Both the position numbers and the translations under genes were made by a program. The notes below the pieces were generated by a model. It made no database searches and had not been told where the DNA came from. It saw nothing but the letters and a program-made list of their open reading frames with translations. Of a stretch of DNA of 64,000 nt, positions 25,631 to 34,617 are shown in pieces. This DNA comes from Anaerozeibacter quisquiliarum (GTDB taxonomy: Bacteria > Bacillota > Clostridia > Christensenellales > Aristaeellaceae): assembly GCA_051162045.1 (NCBI GenBank), contig JBISDI010000022.1; one strand, given 5' to 3'. The first letter of the stretch is position 1. Each line of letters starts with the position of its first letter.

Positions 25631-25680
25631 AAAAGGAGCCGCGGCGAGCGTATGATACCCGCTCGCCGCGGCCCCTTTTT
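25631..25680. terminator. Strong bidirectional terminator
   Basis: A 13-bp perfect stem (25638-25650 with 25660-25672) encloses a 9-base loop, flanked by CCCCTTTTT on the right and AAAAGG on the left. It therefore terminates the rightward CofE-like gene and the leftward efflux operon ending at 25710. Confidence 0.88.
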
Positions 25681-25709
25681 GCGCGGATGATCGCGCGATC
25701 ATGCGCCGG

Positions 25710-26810
25710 TCAGTCCCAGTACCCGGTCACGTGCATCCCGATCATCAGGTCGTCGGACTTTTCAAACGACACCTCGACGAGAAACTTGGTGGTGTCCAGC
25801 ACCACCCGCCCGACCGGGCGGATCTCCCGCACGGTGCCTGCGCGCTCCTGCGCGTAGGCGTCCACATGGACGCGCACGTTGTCGCCGACGCGCACCTTGG
25901 CGATGTCCAGCTCGTCGACCTCCAGCACGGCCGTCAGCGCGTCCGCCGGCCACAGGGTCATGACCGCCTGCCCCTGCCGAACGAACTGGCCCGCTCCGAC
26001 CAGCGCCTCTCCGATCACGCCCGAGCGCGGGAAGCGCACCTCCGGCTGCGCCTGTGCGCCGGCGCCGTAGCGCGCGTCTGCGCCGTCCAGGATGAACAGC
26101 GGCTGGCCGCGCACCACCTTTTCACCCTCCGAAACCAGCACCGACGCCACGACGCCCTCGCCCACCGCGGGCAGCGCGCCCGCGCGCACGATCTTGCCGC
26201 TGCCGATCTGATCCGCGCTGGCGTTGTCCTTGCTGGTGCCAAGGTATACCTTGACGCTGTCTTCAAACTCAAAATCGCCCTGCTCGATCTCCAGCACGAA
26301 TTCCTTGCCGTTCACGGAGATGACCGAACCCTCGCCGCGCACCTTGTCGTCGCCCGTGCCGTGCTGAACGCGCAGCACCTGGCCCACGCGCACGTCGCGG
26401 GTCTCTTCCTTGTCCGAGGTCGAGGTGATCGAAGCCTCGATGTGCCATACGTCTTCCCGCTCGACGTAGCACAGCGCGCCGTACTGCGCGCGAACGCTCG
26501 CGGCCAGGTCGCCCGGCTTCGCGCGCAGGCCGACGATCGCGCCGCCCAAGGGGGCGATTACCTGCGTCGGACGAATCGGGAACGCCAGATCGCCCTCAGC
26601 CACCCGATCGCCCGGGATCCAGGCGAAATCTTCGACCTGACCGCCCATCGGCGCGAGCACCGTGACGGGGTCGGGCGCTTCGACGACGCCCTTGGCGGAA
26701 AAGCCCGATTGCGCGGGCACAGCGCCCTCGGCGAGCGCGGAGCCGCCCATAAGCACCGTAAAGATCAGAAGAGCCGCCAGCGACAAAAGGTTTTTCGCAA
26801 ATGCACGCAT
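25710..26810 (-). CDS. Membrane-fusion (HlyD/MacA-like) protein of an ABC efflux system
   Basis: 366 residues from ATG at 26810, eight bases after AAGGAG. A signal peptide or anchor spans about 6-28 (ending A-L-A-E). Two lipoyl-like halves flank a beta-barrel: P-M-G-G-Q-V-E and a later G-V-I-G-E-A-L-V-G-A-G-Q-F-V-R-Q-G, with a C-terminal barrel around E-V-D-E-L-D-I-A-K-V-R-V-G-D. In MacAB-type systems this partner links the transporter to the exterior. It is the last gene of the tetR-ATPase-permease-adaptor operon; its ribosome site lies just after the permease stop. Confidence 0.82.
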   Translation of the reverse strand: MRAFAKNLLSLAALLIFTVLMGGSALAEGAVPAQSGFSAKGVVEAPDPVTVLAPMGGQVEDFAWIPGDRVAEGDLAFPIRPTQVIAPLGGAIVGLRAKPGDLAASVRAQYGALCYVEREDVWHIEASITSTSDKEETRDVRVGQVLRVQHGTGDDKVRGEGSVISVNGKEFVLEIEQGDFEFEDSVKVYLGTSKDNASADQIGSGKIVRAGALPAVGEGVVASVLVSEGEKVVRGQPLFILDGADARYGAGAQAQPEVRFPRSGVIGEALVGAGQFVRQGQAVMTLWPADALTAVLEVDELDIAKVRVGDNVRVHVDAYAQERAGTVREIRPVGRVVLDTTKFLVEVSFEKSDDLMIGMHVTGYWD

Positions 26811-26825
26811 ATGTCTATCTCCTTT

Positions 26826-29156
26826 TCATTCCACGCTCTTGAGCGCTTCGACCATGTCGATCCGCCTGAATTTCGAGCCCAGCATCCAGTTGACCATCAG
26901 CGCGAAGGCAATGGTGATACAGGTGGTGTACAGCCAGCTTGGGACGCTCAAATGGGGCACGAACTGAATGGTATTCGGCAGCCCGTAGGTGAGCAGCACC
27001 TCCAGCAAGAACGGCCCCAGCACCAGGCCCAGCGGCAGTCCCATCATCGTAATGACGATGTTTTCCCGGAGCACCAGCTTCTTGATCTCCCGCGGCGTAA
27101 AGCCGAGCACCTTGAGCGTCGCCAGCTCGCGTATTCGCTCGGAAAAATTGAGCTGTCCCAGATTGTAAAACACCAGCAACTCCAGCACGCCCGAAAACAC
27201 CACGAGCAGCAGCACGACCACGTTCATAATCGCAAGCGTCGCCTGCCCGGTATCCCGCTCCTCGCTCAGCGTGCGCGCCTTGATTACGCCGTCCATGTCC
27301 TTCGCGGCGTCGAGCTTCAGCCCGTCCCCGCGCAGCAGCGCGGCCGTGGGCGTAAAGGGTTTGAGATTCAGCTTCTCCCAGGCGCTGCGCGTCATGTAGA
27401 CGCCCTGATCGAGCTGCAGGTCCACAATCCGCGCGATCTGCGCCGCAACCGCGCGGCCGCCGGGCATGCGCATGCGCAGCTCGTCGCTTAGCGTCAGCCC
27501 ATAGTCCTCCGCCGCCTTGCGCGTCAGCGCGGCCCCCTCGGGCGGCAGGGTCACGCGCGCGCCCGACCCGTCGCTCAAGCGGATCATATCGTGGCCGTCG
27601 GAGAGCACATAGATATGCTTCACCCGCCACGTCCCCTCGACGAAGATCTCGGCGCTCTCGATCATTTGCGCCTCGCATTCGGCCGCGCCGGCGCGCAGCG
27701 CCACGCTTTGGGCATAGTTCACGGGGGCGTCGTCTTCCAGATTTACACGAGCGTCGTAGTGCATGGTGCGCGTGTAGTGATTGACCAGGACGTAATCGAC
27801 GGAATCGCGCAGGCCGAAGCCGGCCAACATCAGCGCCGAGCAGCCCAGCGCGCCGATCAGGCCCATCAAGAACCGAACCGGATTGCGGAACATGTTGCGC
27901 AGGATCATCTTTTCGCTGAACGGCACGCGCCGCCAGAGCGCGCGCATGTTCTCCAGAAAGATACGCTTTCCCCTGCCGGGCGGCTTGGGCCGCAGGAGCG
28001 ACGCCGGGGCCTGCGAAAGCGCGGCGCGCGCGCTCAGTATGCTGGCGCCGCCGGTGACGGCCATGAGCACGAGGGCCACCGCCAATAAGACGAGGGGGGA
28101 CATGTAGGGCACCGCGTCCGGCAGCGCATACGTCGAATTGATGAAGCTCATCAAGATCGGGGCGATGGCGTAGCGCGCGCCCGCAAAGCCGACCAGCGAC
28201 CCCAGCACCGCGATCAGCAGCCCATAGCCGGCGTAATGCCACGTCAGATCGCGCCGGCCATAGCCCATGGCGAACAGCGAGCCGATTTGAAGGCGCTGGC
28301 TCTCCACGAGCCGGTTCATCGTCGTCCAGGTGATCAGCGCGGCGATGACGAAGAACACGAGCGGGAAGATGACGCCCATCGCGCGAATCTGCTGTGCCTG
28401 CTCCATGGCCATCTTGATGCCGAACACGTCGTCCCGCTCGATCACCACGGTCTGACGGTCGGCGAGCAGCGAGCGAATGGACGCCTTGACGACGCCGAGG
28501 TCCGCCTGCTCGGCGATCGTCAGGGCAATCTCCGAAAACGGGAGAAAGCTCAGGGTGTCCCGCGGCACATAGGCGTATCCCTTTTTCAGCGGCGAGGGCG
28601 CGAGTTCGTCGCCGTCGCTGGCCACGACAAACTCCGGCATTGCGCCGAGGCCGGCGATCTTAAGCTCGAGCACCCGATCCCCCTGGGAGAGCCGCAGCGT
28701 ATCGCCCGGATTAAGTCCGTGCGCCCGGGCAAACCGCTGCCCCAGCATGCACTCGTTTTTCCCGGAGGGCGGCGAACCCTCGCGCAAGAGCGGTACGCAG
28801 ACGGCGGGATCGCCGTCGTTCGTGACCAGCGTCACGTCCGGCTCATCGAGCAGTTCCTTGGCCTCGAACTGCGCCGACGCGCGCCGCTGCGCCGTGAGGA
28901 CGCCGGCGATTGCCTCGATGTCGCGCGCGGTGCGGTCGCTCAATTCGCCCCGCACCCACAGGTCGGCCATGTTGCTGCGCTCAAACTGGCGATCGAGGTC
29001 GATCTCGATGCAGCGCCAGGTGGCGTCGATGCCCACGTACAGCATCACCGCCGACGCGCAGATGACCAGAATGGCCAGAAAGGACTTCCATCCCCCCTTG
29101 AGATCGCGCAATTGCTTGCGCAAGAGCGGGGCGGTTTTGCCTCTTTGCTTCACCAC
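26826..29156 (-). CDS. ABC efflux permease with two FtsX/MacB-type domains
   Basis: 776 residues. Layout: N-terminal membrane segment (about 25-45), a large extracytoplasmic domain (50-245), three segments (about 260-400) forming the first FtsX domain, another membrane segment near 430, a second extracytoplasmic region (about 450-640), and a C-terminal FtsX domain with three segments to residue 765. This tandem form is common in Gram-positive MacB-like exporters of peptides or lipids. It overlaps the ATPase gene by seven bases and precedes the adaptor gene by 15. Substrate unknown; TetR control suggests a toxic or membrane-active compound. Confidence 0.88.
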   Translation of the reverse strand: MVKQRGKTAPLLRKQLRDLKGGWKSFLAILVICASAVMLYVGIDATWRCIEIDLDRQFERSNMADLWVRGELSDRTARDIEAIAGVLTAQRRASAQFEAKELLDEPDVTLVTNDGDPAVCVPLLREGSPPSGKNECMLGQRFARAHGLNPGDTLRLSQGDRVLELKIAGLGAMPEFVVASDGDELAPSPLKKGYAYVPRDTLSFLPFSEIALTIAEQADLGVVKASIRSLLADRQTVVIERDDVFGIKMAMEQAQQIRAMGVIFPLVFFVIAALITWTTMNRLVESQRLQIGSLFAMGYGRRDLTWHYAGYGLLIAVLGSLVGFAGARYAIAPILMSFINSTYALPDAVPYMSPLVLLAVALVLMAVTGGASILSARAALSQAPASLLRPKPPGRGKRIFLENMRALWRRVPFSEKMILRNMFRNPVRFLMGLIGALGCSALMLAGFGLRDSVDYVLVNHYTRTMHYDARVNLEDDAPVNYAQSVALRAGAAECEAQMIESAEIFVEGTWRVKHIYVLSDGHDMIRLSDGSGARVTLPPEGAALTRKAAEDYGLTLSDELRMRMPGGRAVAAQIARIVDLQLDQGVYMTRSAWEKLNLKPFTPTAALLRGDGLKLDAAKDMDGVIKARTLSEERDTGQATLAIMNVVVLLLVVFSGVLELLVFYNLGQLNFSERIRELATLKVLGFTPREIKKLVLRENIVITMMGLPLGLVLGPFLLEVLLTYGLPNTIQFVPHLSVPSWLYTTCITIAFALMVNWMLGSKFRRIDMVEALKSVE

Positions 29157-29851
29157 ACAATCTCCTCCATCGCCGCCGGCGTTTCATTGACGGTTACCTC
29201 GCGAATGCCGCCGTTCTTCATGCGGATCACGCGCTGCGCCACCGGCATGATCGCGGCGTTGTGGGTGATGATTATCAGGGTCTTGCCCATGTCGCGCCCG
29301 ACATCGCGCAGCAACGTGAGCACCATGCGCCCGGTCTCCGAGTCCAGCGCGCCGGTGGGCTCGTCGCACAGCAAGAGCGTCGGGTTTTTGCACAGCGCCC
29401 GCGCAATGGCGACGCGCTGCTGCTCGCCGCCCGACAATTGCGCCGGAAAGTTGTCCATGCGATCCGACAGCCCCACGCGCTCCAGCATTTCCCGGGGGTC
29501 CAGCGGGTTTTTGCACACCTGGCGCGCCAGCTCCACATTCTCAAGCGCCGTCAGATTGGGCATCAGGTTGTAGAATTGGAACACGAAACCCACGTCGTAC
29601 CTTCTGTACAGGGTGAGCTGCCTGTCGTTCATAACCGCGATGTCGCGCCCGTCCACCAGAATCTGGCCGCTCGTCACGCGGTCCATGCCGCCCAACAGGT
29701 TGAGCACGGTGGTTTTGCCCGCGCCGCTCGGCCCCACCACCACGGCGAATTCACCCATGTGCACGGTGAAGTTCACGCTGTCCACCGCTTGGATCGCCAT
29801 TTCGCCAATCTGATAATTCTTGCACACGTCCTTCAGGATAATGTCGCCCAC
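29150..29851 (-). CDS. ABC efflux ATPase, MacB/LolD type
   Basis: 233 residues, with all motifs: Walker A G-P-S-G-A-G-K-T (40-47), Q-loop F-Q-F-Y-N-L-M-P, signature L-S-G-G-E-Q-Q-R, Walker B L-L-L-C-D-E-P and D-loop G-A-L-D, switch I-I-T-H-N. The FQFYNLMPNLTALENV region is characteristic of the LolD/MacB subfamily, which powers export through FtsX-type permeases. Coupled to the permease by a 7-base overlap; tetR lies 21 bases upstream. Confidence 0.95.
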   Translation of the reverse strand: MGDIILKDVCKNYQIGEMAIQAVDSVNFTVHMGEFAVVVGPSGAGKTTVLNLLGGMDRVTSGQILVDGRDIAVMNDRQLTLYRRYDVGFVFQFYNLMPNLTALENVELARQVCKNPLDPREMLERVGLSDRMDNFPAQLSGGEQQRVAIARALCKNPTLLLCDEPTGALDSETGRMVLTLLRDVGRDMGKTLIIITHNAAIMPVAQRVIRMKNGGIREVTVNETPAAMEEIVW

Positions 29852-29872
29852 AAGTCCACTCCTCCCGGCGGG

Positions 29873-30475
29873 TCATTCGCCCGCTTTCAATGCCTGCTTG
29901 GGGATGTGTAAAAGCTGCTCCAGTACAAACAGGATCAGCTCCATCATTTCATCCGCCTTGGGCGCGTCGGACATGCCCTCGACCCCGATGAACCCCGCGA
30001 TGAAGAACCGGGCCAGGCGTTCGGGGAACGGGGCAAGCAGGAGTTCCTGCGCGGCGGCCTCCTTCAGCAGCTCGGTCACCATCGGCTCCATGACCTCGCT
30101 AACGTGGTTGTGCATGATGGCGTACATCTCCATGGCTATGCCCGCCCGGTTTCTCGGATATAGGGCCTCCATCTCGCGCAGAAAGCGCATCAATACCTGC
30201 ATCAGGTTGCGCACGCGCTCAAGCGGCGGAACCTGCGTATCGCGCAGGAAGGCGGTCAGCTCACCGATGCGCGCTTCGATGAACTGGTCGATCACGGCCA
30301 GGAAGATCTTCTGCTTTGACCGGAAATAGTAGTAAAACAGGCCTTGCGCGACGCCGACGCGCTTGACGATGTCCCCCACCGTCGTCTGCTCATATCCCTG
30401 CGCTTCAAACAGCGCCTTTGCCGCGTCAATCAACTCCTGCCGACGTTCCTCCGGGGGCTTGCTGATACGCGCCAT
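29873..30475 (-). CDS. TetR-family repressor of the efflux operon
   Basis: 200 residues. The N-terminal helix-turn-helix (about 10-57) reads R-Q-E-L-I-D-A-A-K-A-L-F near the start and G-L-F-Y-Y-Y-F-R-S-K in the recognition-helix region. The remainder is an all-helical ligand domain. It is first in the leftward operon, ahead of the ATPase, permease and adaptor, and its promoter carries two palindromes (30514-30529, 30535-30546), so autoregulation is likely. Ligand unknown. Confidence 0.9.
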   Translation of the reverse strand: MARISKPPEERRQELIDAAKALFEAQGYEQTTVGDIVKRVGVAQGLFYYYFRSKQKIFLAVIDQFIEARIGELTAFLRDTQVPPLERVRNLMQVLMRFLREMEALYPRNRAGIAMEMYAIMHNHVSEVMEPMVTELLKEAAAQELLLAPFPERLARFFIAGFIGVEGMSDAPKADEMMELILFVLEQLLHIPKQALKAGE

Positions 30476-30513
30476 GCTTTCTCTCCTTCCCGCGCCGGCC
30501 GGTCGTCGTCGCC

Positions 30514-30577
30514 TGACTGGCGAAAGTCAATTGCTGACTTATGTCAATCAGTATACGCGCATGCGGCCAAATGTCAA
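30514..30577 (-). promoter_or_regulatory. Promoter and two operator palindromes of the TetR efflux operon
   Basis: On the minus strand TTGACA (30577-30572), 16 bases, TATACT (30555-30550). Downstream lie TGACT-N6-AGTCA (30514-30529) and TGACTTATGTCA (30535-30546), whose half-sites share TGAC/GTCA and whose centres are about 19 bases apart. Sites covering the transcription start fit repression by TetR. Confidence 0.78.
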
Positions 30578-30660
30578 CCTGTTTTAGAAAAATAAGGTAG
30601 TTGCCACATTTTGTTCAAAATGCGGCGCGGCAGATCCTTTACCTATCGGTGCGCGCCTCG

Positions 30661-30739
30661 TCCGATTTCGGAAATAATTATCCAAATTGTTGACAGTTCC
30701 GCCAAGTATATGGTATAATGCATTAAGTCTGATTTCGGA
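30661..30739 (+). promoter_or_regulatory. Promoter flanked by two MarR operator sites
   Basis: TTGACA (30690-30695), 18 bases, TATAAT (30714-30719). TCCGATTTCGGA (30661-30672) lies upstream and TCTGATTTCGGA (30728-30739) just past the start, differing at one base. The paired 12-mers, 67 bases apart, bracket the promoter and are the likely sites of the MarR protein encoded next. Confidence 0.8.
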
Positions 30740-30770
30740 CTAAATTGCCGTGGGGGGGGGAGATGACGAT

Positions 30771-31229
30771 TTGGATCACAATTCCCCGATGAGGCAGCTG
30801 ATCGACGCGTGGTACGACGACTGGTTTGCGATGGATCGCATGTACTACGAGTGGGCGCGCGAGCGCGGGATCACCGGGAACATCCTGTTTACGCTGTACG
30901 CCATCGACGTGATCGGCAAGGCCTGCACGCCCAGCCAGATCGTGGACAAACTGGCGCTGTCAAAGCAGACGGTCAACTCGACGCTCGATACCTTGGAGGC
31001 GCGCGGGCTCATCGCCCGCCAACGCGACACCGTGGATCAAAGGAGCCGCATTGTCAGCCTGACCGAAGCCGGGCGCGCGTACGCGGAGGCGCTGCTGGGC
31101 GAGCTGGACGCGGCCGAGCGGGCGGTGTTTTCCGAGATGGGCGACGACGCGCGGACGCTGGTCGCGCGCGCCCGCCAGCTCGTTCAGGCCATGCGCCGGG
31201 CGTTTGCGGCGCAAAAAGCAGACGACTAA
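30771..31229 (+). CDS. MarR-family regulator of the BCCT/Ugp cluster
   Basis: 152 residues from TTG at 30771, chosen because GGGGGAG lies eight bases upstream; ATG at 30789 is the alternative. Winged helix: P-S-Q-I-V-D-K-L-A-L-S-K-Q-T-V-N-S-T-L-D-T-L around 53-74, wing D-Q-R-S-R-I-V-S-L-T. It heads a unidirectional cluster with a BCCT transporter and an ABC importer, and its promoter has a duplicated operator, so it is probably the local repressor with a choline-like or related ligand (inference). Confidence 0.85.
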   Translation: MDHNSPMRQLIDAWYDDWFAMDRMYYEWARERGITGNILFTLYAIDVIGKACTPSQIVDKLALSKQTVNSTLDTLEARGLIARQRDTVDQRSRIVSLTEAGRAYAEALLGELDAAERAVFSEMGDDARTLVARARQLVQAMRRAFAAQKADD

Positions 31230-31268
31230 AAGCCCCTCGCGTGCCGATTGCGTACAGGGAGGTACCCC

Positions 31269-32786
31269 ATGCGAACCCCCAAGATCGACAAGGGCATCCT
31301 GATTATCCCGCTTTGCGCCATCGTTTTGCTGAGCGCCCTGCTCGTGGTCTTCTCGGAGCACAGCCGCGCGGTGATCGAGGCTATGCGGCTGTGGGTCACC
31401 CACGCGTTCGGCTGGTACTACCTGGTGCTGGGGTTGCTGTTCTTTGGGGTTTCGCTGTATGTGGCCTTCTCCGCGCGCGGCGCGATCCGGCTGGGCAGCC
31501 TCGCAAAGCCGCGCTACGGCCATTTCTCCTGGGGCGCGATGGTGTTCACCTCCACCATGGCGGCCGACATTCTGTTCTTCGCGCTGCACGAGTGGGCGTT
31601 CTACTACACGGCGCTGCCGCTCGACGCGGCGTCGCTTTCGCTCGGGGAGCGCCACCTGTGGGCGTCCACCTACCCGATGTTTCACTGGGGCGCGATTCCC
31701 TGGTCGTTCTTCCTGCTGCCCGCAGCCGCGTATGGCTACATGTTCTACGTCAAGGGCCGTTCTCGCCAACGGCTGAGCGAGGCGTGCCGGCCGGTGATTG
31801 GCGCGCGGGCGGACGGCGCGTTGGGCAAGGCGATCGACCTGTTCAGCGCGTTCGGGTTGCTGGCGGGCACGGCGACCACGTTTTCGCTGTCCACGCCGCT
31901 GATTACGCTGGCGCTGAGCAGCGCGCTCGGCCTTAAACAGTCGAAGGGCATGACGATCGCCGTGCTGCTGGTCATCGCATTGATCTACACCGCGGCGGTC
32001 GTGTTCGGGTTCAAGGGCGCGTCCCGGCTGTCGAAGCTGGCCATCGGGGCGTGCGTACTGTTGGCGTGCATGTTCCTGCTGGGCTCGGATCCGATCTACC
32101 TGATCGAGACCACGATCACGGCGCTGGGCAACATGGCGAGCAACTTCCTGCGCATGGCCACCTGGCTCGATCCGCTGCGTCTGACGGCGCATGAAGGCGG
32201 CGGCATGGCCTTTCCGCAGAGCTGGACCGTATTCTACTGGGCGTATTGGATCGCCTGGTGCGTGGCGACGCCCTTCTTCATCGCGCGCATCTCGGAGGGC
32301 CGGACGATCCGGCAGGTGATCCTGGGCGGGCTTGCCGCCGGGCTGCTGGGCACGTTCACCGTGTTTGGCGTGTTCGGCCACTACGGGCTGCGCCTGCAGG
32401 TCGCCGGAAGGCTTCACGTGGCCGAACGGCTCGCGCAGGGCGCGCCCCAGGCCGAGGTCATTTTGGAGATCATCCGCACGCTGCCCGCGCCGGAGCTTGC
32501 GCTGATCGCGCTGATCGCTGCGATGGTGCTGTTCTACGCAGCCACGTTCGACGCGGCGACCATGGTGATGGCCGCGTATTCTTACAAAAACCCGAGGCCG
32601 GACGGGGAGTCGGGCCGCGGGGTGAAGGCGTTCTGGGCGGGGCTTTTTGTGCTGTTGCCCATCGGGCTGCTGTTTTCCGAGCAGGCGCTGCCCCAGTTGC
32701 AGGCGGTCGCGATTCTGGCCGCGCTGCCGATCAGCGCCGTACTGCTGGTGATCGTCGCGGGATTCTTAAAAGAGTCGAGGAGATAA
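31269..32786 (+). CDS. BCCT-family (betaine/carnitine/choline) transporter
   Basis: 505 residues from ATG at 31269 behind GGAGGT. There are about twelve membrane segments. Signature regions are F-H-W-G-A-I-P-W near 139-146 and the W-x-x-x-W stretch Y-W-A-Y-W-I-A-W followed by I-A-R-I-S-E-G-R-T-I-R, which closely follows the BCCT consensus. BCCT carriers import or exchange trimethylammonium compounds, driven by sodium or antiport. Its position beside a Ugp-like importer, which can take glycerophosphocholine in other bacteria, suggests the cluster handles choline-type headgroups. That link is inference. Confidence 0.85.
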   Translation: MRTPKIDKGILIIPLCAIVLLSALLVVFSEHSRAVIEAMRLWVTHAFGWYYLVLGLLFFGVSLYVAFSARGAIRLGSLAKPRYGHFSWGAMVFTSTMAADILFFALHEWAFYYTALPLDAASLSLGERHLWASTYPMFHWGAIPWSFFLLPAAAYGYMFYVKGRSRQRLSEACRPVIGARADGALGKAIDLFSAFGLLAGTATTFSLSTPLITLALSSALGLKQSKGMTIAVLLVIALIYTAAVVFGFKGASRLSKLAIGACVLLACMFLLGSDPIYLIETTITALGNMASNFLRMATWLDPLRLTAHEGGGMAFPQSWTVFYWAYWIAWCVATPFFIARISEGRTIRQVILGGLAAGLLGTFTVFGVFGHYGLRLQVAGRLHVAERLAQGAPQAEVILEIIRTLPAPELALIALIAAMVLFYAATFDAATMVMAAYSYKNPRPDGESGRGVKAFWAGLFVLLPIGLLFSEQALPQLQAVAILAALPISAVLLVIVAGFLKESRR

Positions 32787-32805
32787 AGGAAGGAGGCATG
32801 TGCCG

Positions 32806-33711
32806 ATGATGAGGCATGCGAGGACGCCGCGCGCCATGGCGCGCCGCGGCGACGGGAAGGCGGCGTTGCTATTCGTCTTGCCGGCGATGATCCCGATGGT
32901 GGTCTTCTGGATCTACCCGATCATCCGGTCGCTGACGATCAGCCTGACCGACTGGGACTACATCAGCCCTAAGTACAACTGGGTCGGCCTCGAGAACTAC
33001 CTGAGCGTGCTGAAGAGCCGCGATTTTGGCCGGGCGCTGAGCAACACGCTGCTGTTCGCGGTGTATACGGTGCTGCCGTCGGTCGCGCTGGGGCTTATGC
33101 TGGCGCTTTTGTTCCAGAAGCGCTTCGCCGGCAAGGCATTCTACCGCGCGATGGTCTTTTCGCCCTGGGTGACGCCCACGGTCGCCGTCTCGATCGTGTG
33201 GATCTGGCTGTTCCAGCCAGACACCGGCATGCTCAACTACCTCATGGGCTTTGTGGGCATCACCCCCTCGAAGTGGCTGTCCAGCCGCGCCACGGCGCTT
33301 ATTTCGGTGTCGATCGTGACCGTCTGGAAGAGCCTGGGTTACGCGATGATCTTCTACCTGTCGGCGCTCGAGAAGGTGCCGAGGGAACTCTACGAGGCCG
33401 CCGAGATCGACCGCGCGAACGCCTGGAACAGGTTTCGGCACGTGACCCTCCCGGGCATATCGCCGACGACTTTCTTTTTGCTGGTGATGCTGACGATCAC
33501 CTCGCTCCAGGCGTACGACCAGATCCAGATCCTGACGCAGGGCGGACCGGCGGGCGCGACGCGCACGCTTTTGTACCTGTACTACCAGTACGCGTTTGAA
33601 AACTACAACATGGGCGAGGCCACGGCGGTCGCGGCGGTGCTGATGGGGCTTACGGTCGTGCTGTCCGTGATGCAATTCTGGGGGGCGAAAAAATGGGTCA
33701 ACTACCAGTAA
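32806..33711 (+). CDS. ABC importer permease, UgpA/MalF-like
   Basis: 301 residues from ATG at 32806, nine bases after AAGGAGG; GTG at 32800 and ATG at 32809 are also possible. Six membrane segments. The start of the hydrophobic part (L-L-F-V-L-P-A-M-I-P) and the phrase Y-N-W-V-G-L-E-N-Y are standard for this family. The EAA loop is L-Y-E-A-A-E-I-D-R-A-N with V-T-L-P-G after it. It overlaps the next permease gene by 19 bases. The partner binding protein follows; no ATPase is encoded. Confidence 0.92.
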   Translation: MMRHARTPRAMARRGDGKAALLFVLPAMIPMVVFWIYPIIRSLTISLTDWDYISPKYNWVGLENYLSVLKSRDFGRALSNTLLFAVYTVLPSVALGLMLALLFQKRFAGKAFYRAMVFSPWVTPTVAVSIVWIWLFQPDTGMLNYLMGFVGITPSKWLSSRATALISVSIVTVWKSLGYAMIFYLSALEKVPRELYEAAEIDRANAWNRFRHVTLPGISPTTFFLLVMLTITSLQAYDQIQILTQGGPAGATRTLLYLYYQYAFENYNMGEATAVAAVLMGLTVVLSVMQFWGAKKWVNYQ

Positions 33712-34574
33712 CGCGCGCGCACGGCTCGTCCGTCCGCCGCGGCGGCGCGCGGCTCGCGCGAAGAGCCGCGCTGCAGGCGCTGCTGATCGCGCTGACCTTT
33801 GCGATGGCGTTTCCGTTTCTGTGGATGCTGTCGAGCGCGCTCAAGACCAACGAGGCGGTGCGCGCGTTCCCGCCGCGCCTGCTGCCCGAGACATGGGAAT
33901 GGAGCAACTTTATCGCGGCCTACCACGGCGCGCCGTTCGGCCGCTACATTTTGAACTCGCTCGGGACCGCGCTCGGCATCGTCGCGATTCAGCTCGTCAA
34001 CACCGCGCTGATCGCCTACGCGCTCACGCAGCTGCGCTTTCGCGGAAAGAACGCGCTGTTCGCGCTGATTATGGCCACCAACATGCTGCCGGCGGCTGCG
34101 ACCTATGTGCCCGGCTACATCATCCTGGCGAAGATGGGGCTGCTCAACAGCTACACCGGGCTGATCATTTCGAATTGCGTGTACATGTTCGGCATCTTCC
34201 TGATCCGGCAGGCGTTCTTGCAGGTGAACCGCAGCCTGGTCGAGGCCGCGTGGTCGGAGGGGGCCGGGCACTGGCACACGCTGTGGCATGTGCTGTTCCC
34301 GATCGCCAAGCCGTCGTTCGTGACAATGGGCCTTTTGTCCTTCGTCGCCAACTACAACAACTACATGTGGCCGTCGCTGATCACCACGCGGCCCGAAAAG
34401 TACCTGATCTCGCAGGGCCTCAGGCTGTACTTCATCGAGGGCGGCGCGTACGGCATCCGCTGGGCCTACGTGATGGCGGCAAGTGCGTTCACCGTGCTGC
34501 CGCTGATGGGGCTGTTCTTCCTCACGCAGAAATGGTTCATCCAGGGCATCTCAGATACCGGGGTAAAGGGGTAA
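33693..34574 (+). CDS. ABC importer permease, UgpE/MalG-like
   Basis: 293 residues, start ATG at 33693 inside the preceding permease gene, so the two are translationally coupled. Six membrane segments. The EAA loop reads L-V-E-A-A-W-S-E-G-A-G, with V-L-F-P-I after it. The C-terminus I-S-D-T-G-V-K-G is typical. It forms the channel with the gene at 32806. The binding-protein gene begins 43 bases later with its own strong ribosome site, allowing higher expression. Confidence 0.92.
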   Translation: MGQLPVTRAHGSSVRRGGARLARRAALQALLIALTFAMAFPFLWMLSSALKTNEAVRAFPPRLLPETWEWSNFIAAYHGAPFGRYILNSLGTALGIVAIQLVNTALIAYALTQLRFRGKNALFALIMATNMLPAAATYVPGYIILAKMGLLNSYTGLIISNCVYMFGIFLIRQAFLQVNRSLVEAAWSEGAGHWHTLWHVLFPIAKPSFVTMGLLSFVANYNNYMWPSLITTRPEKYLISQGLRLYFIEGGAYGIRWAYVMAASAFTVLPLMGLFFLTQKWFIQGISDTGVKG

Positions 34575-34617
34575 TGGTTGGCGCGCGAGCGCTTAGATAT
34601 GAAGGGAGGAAATAGAT

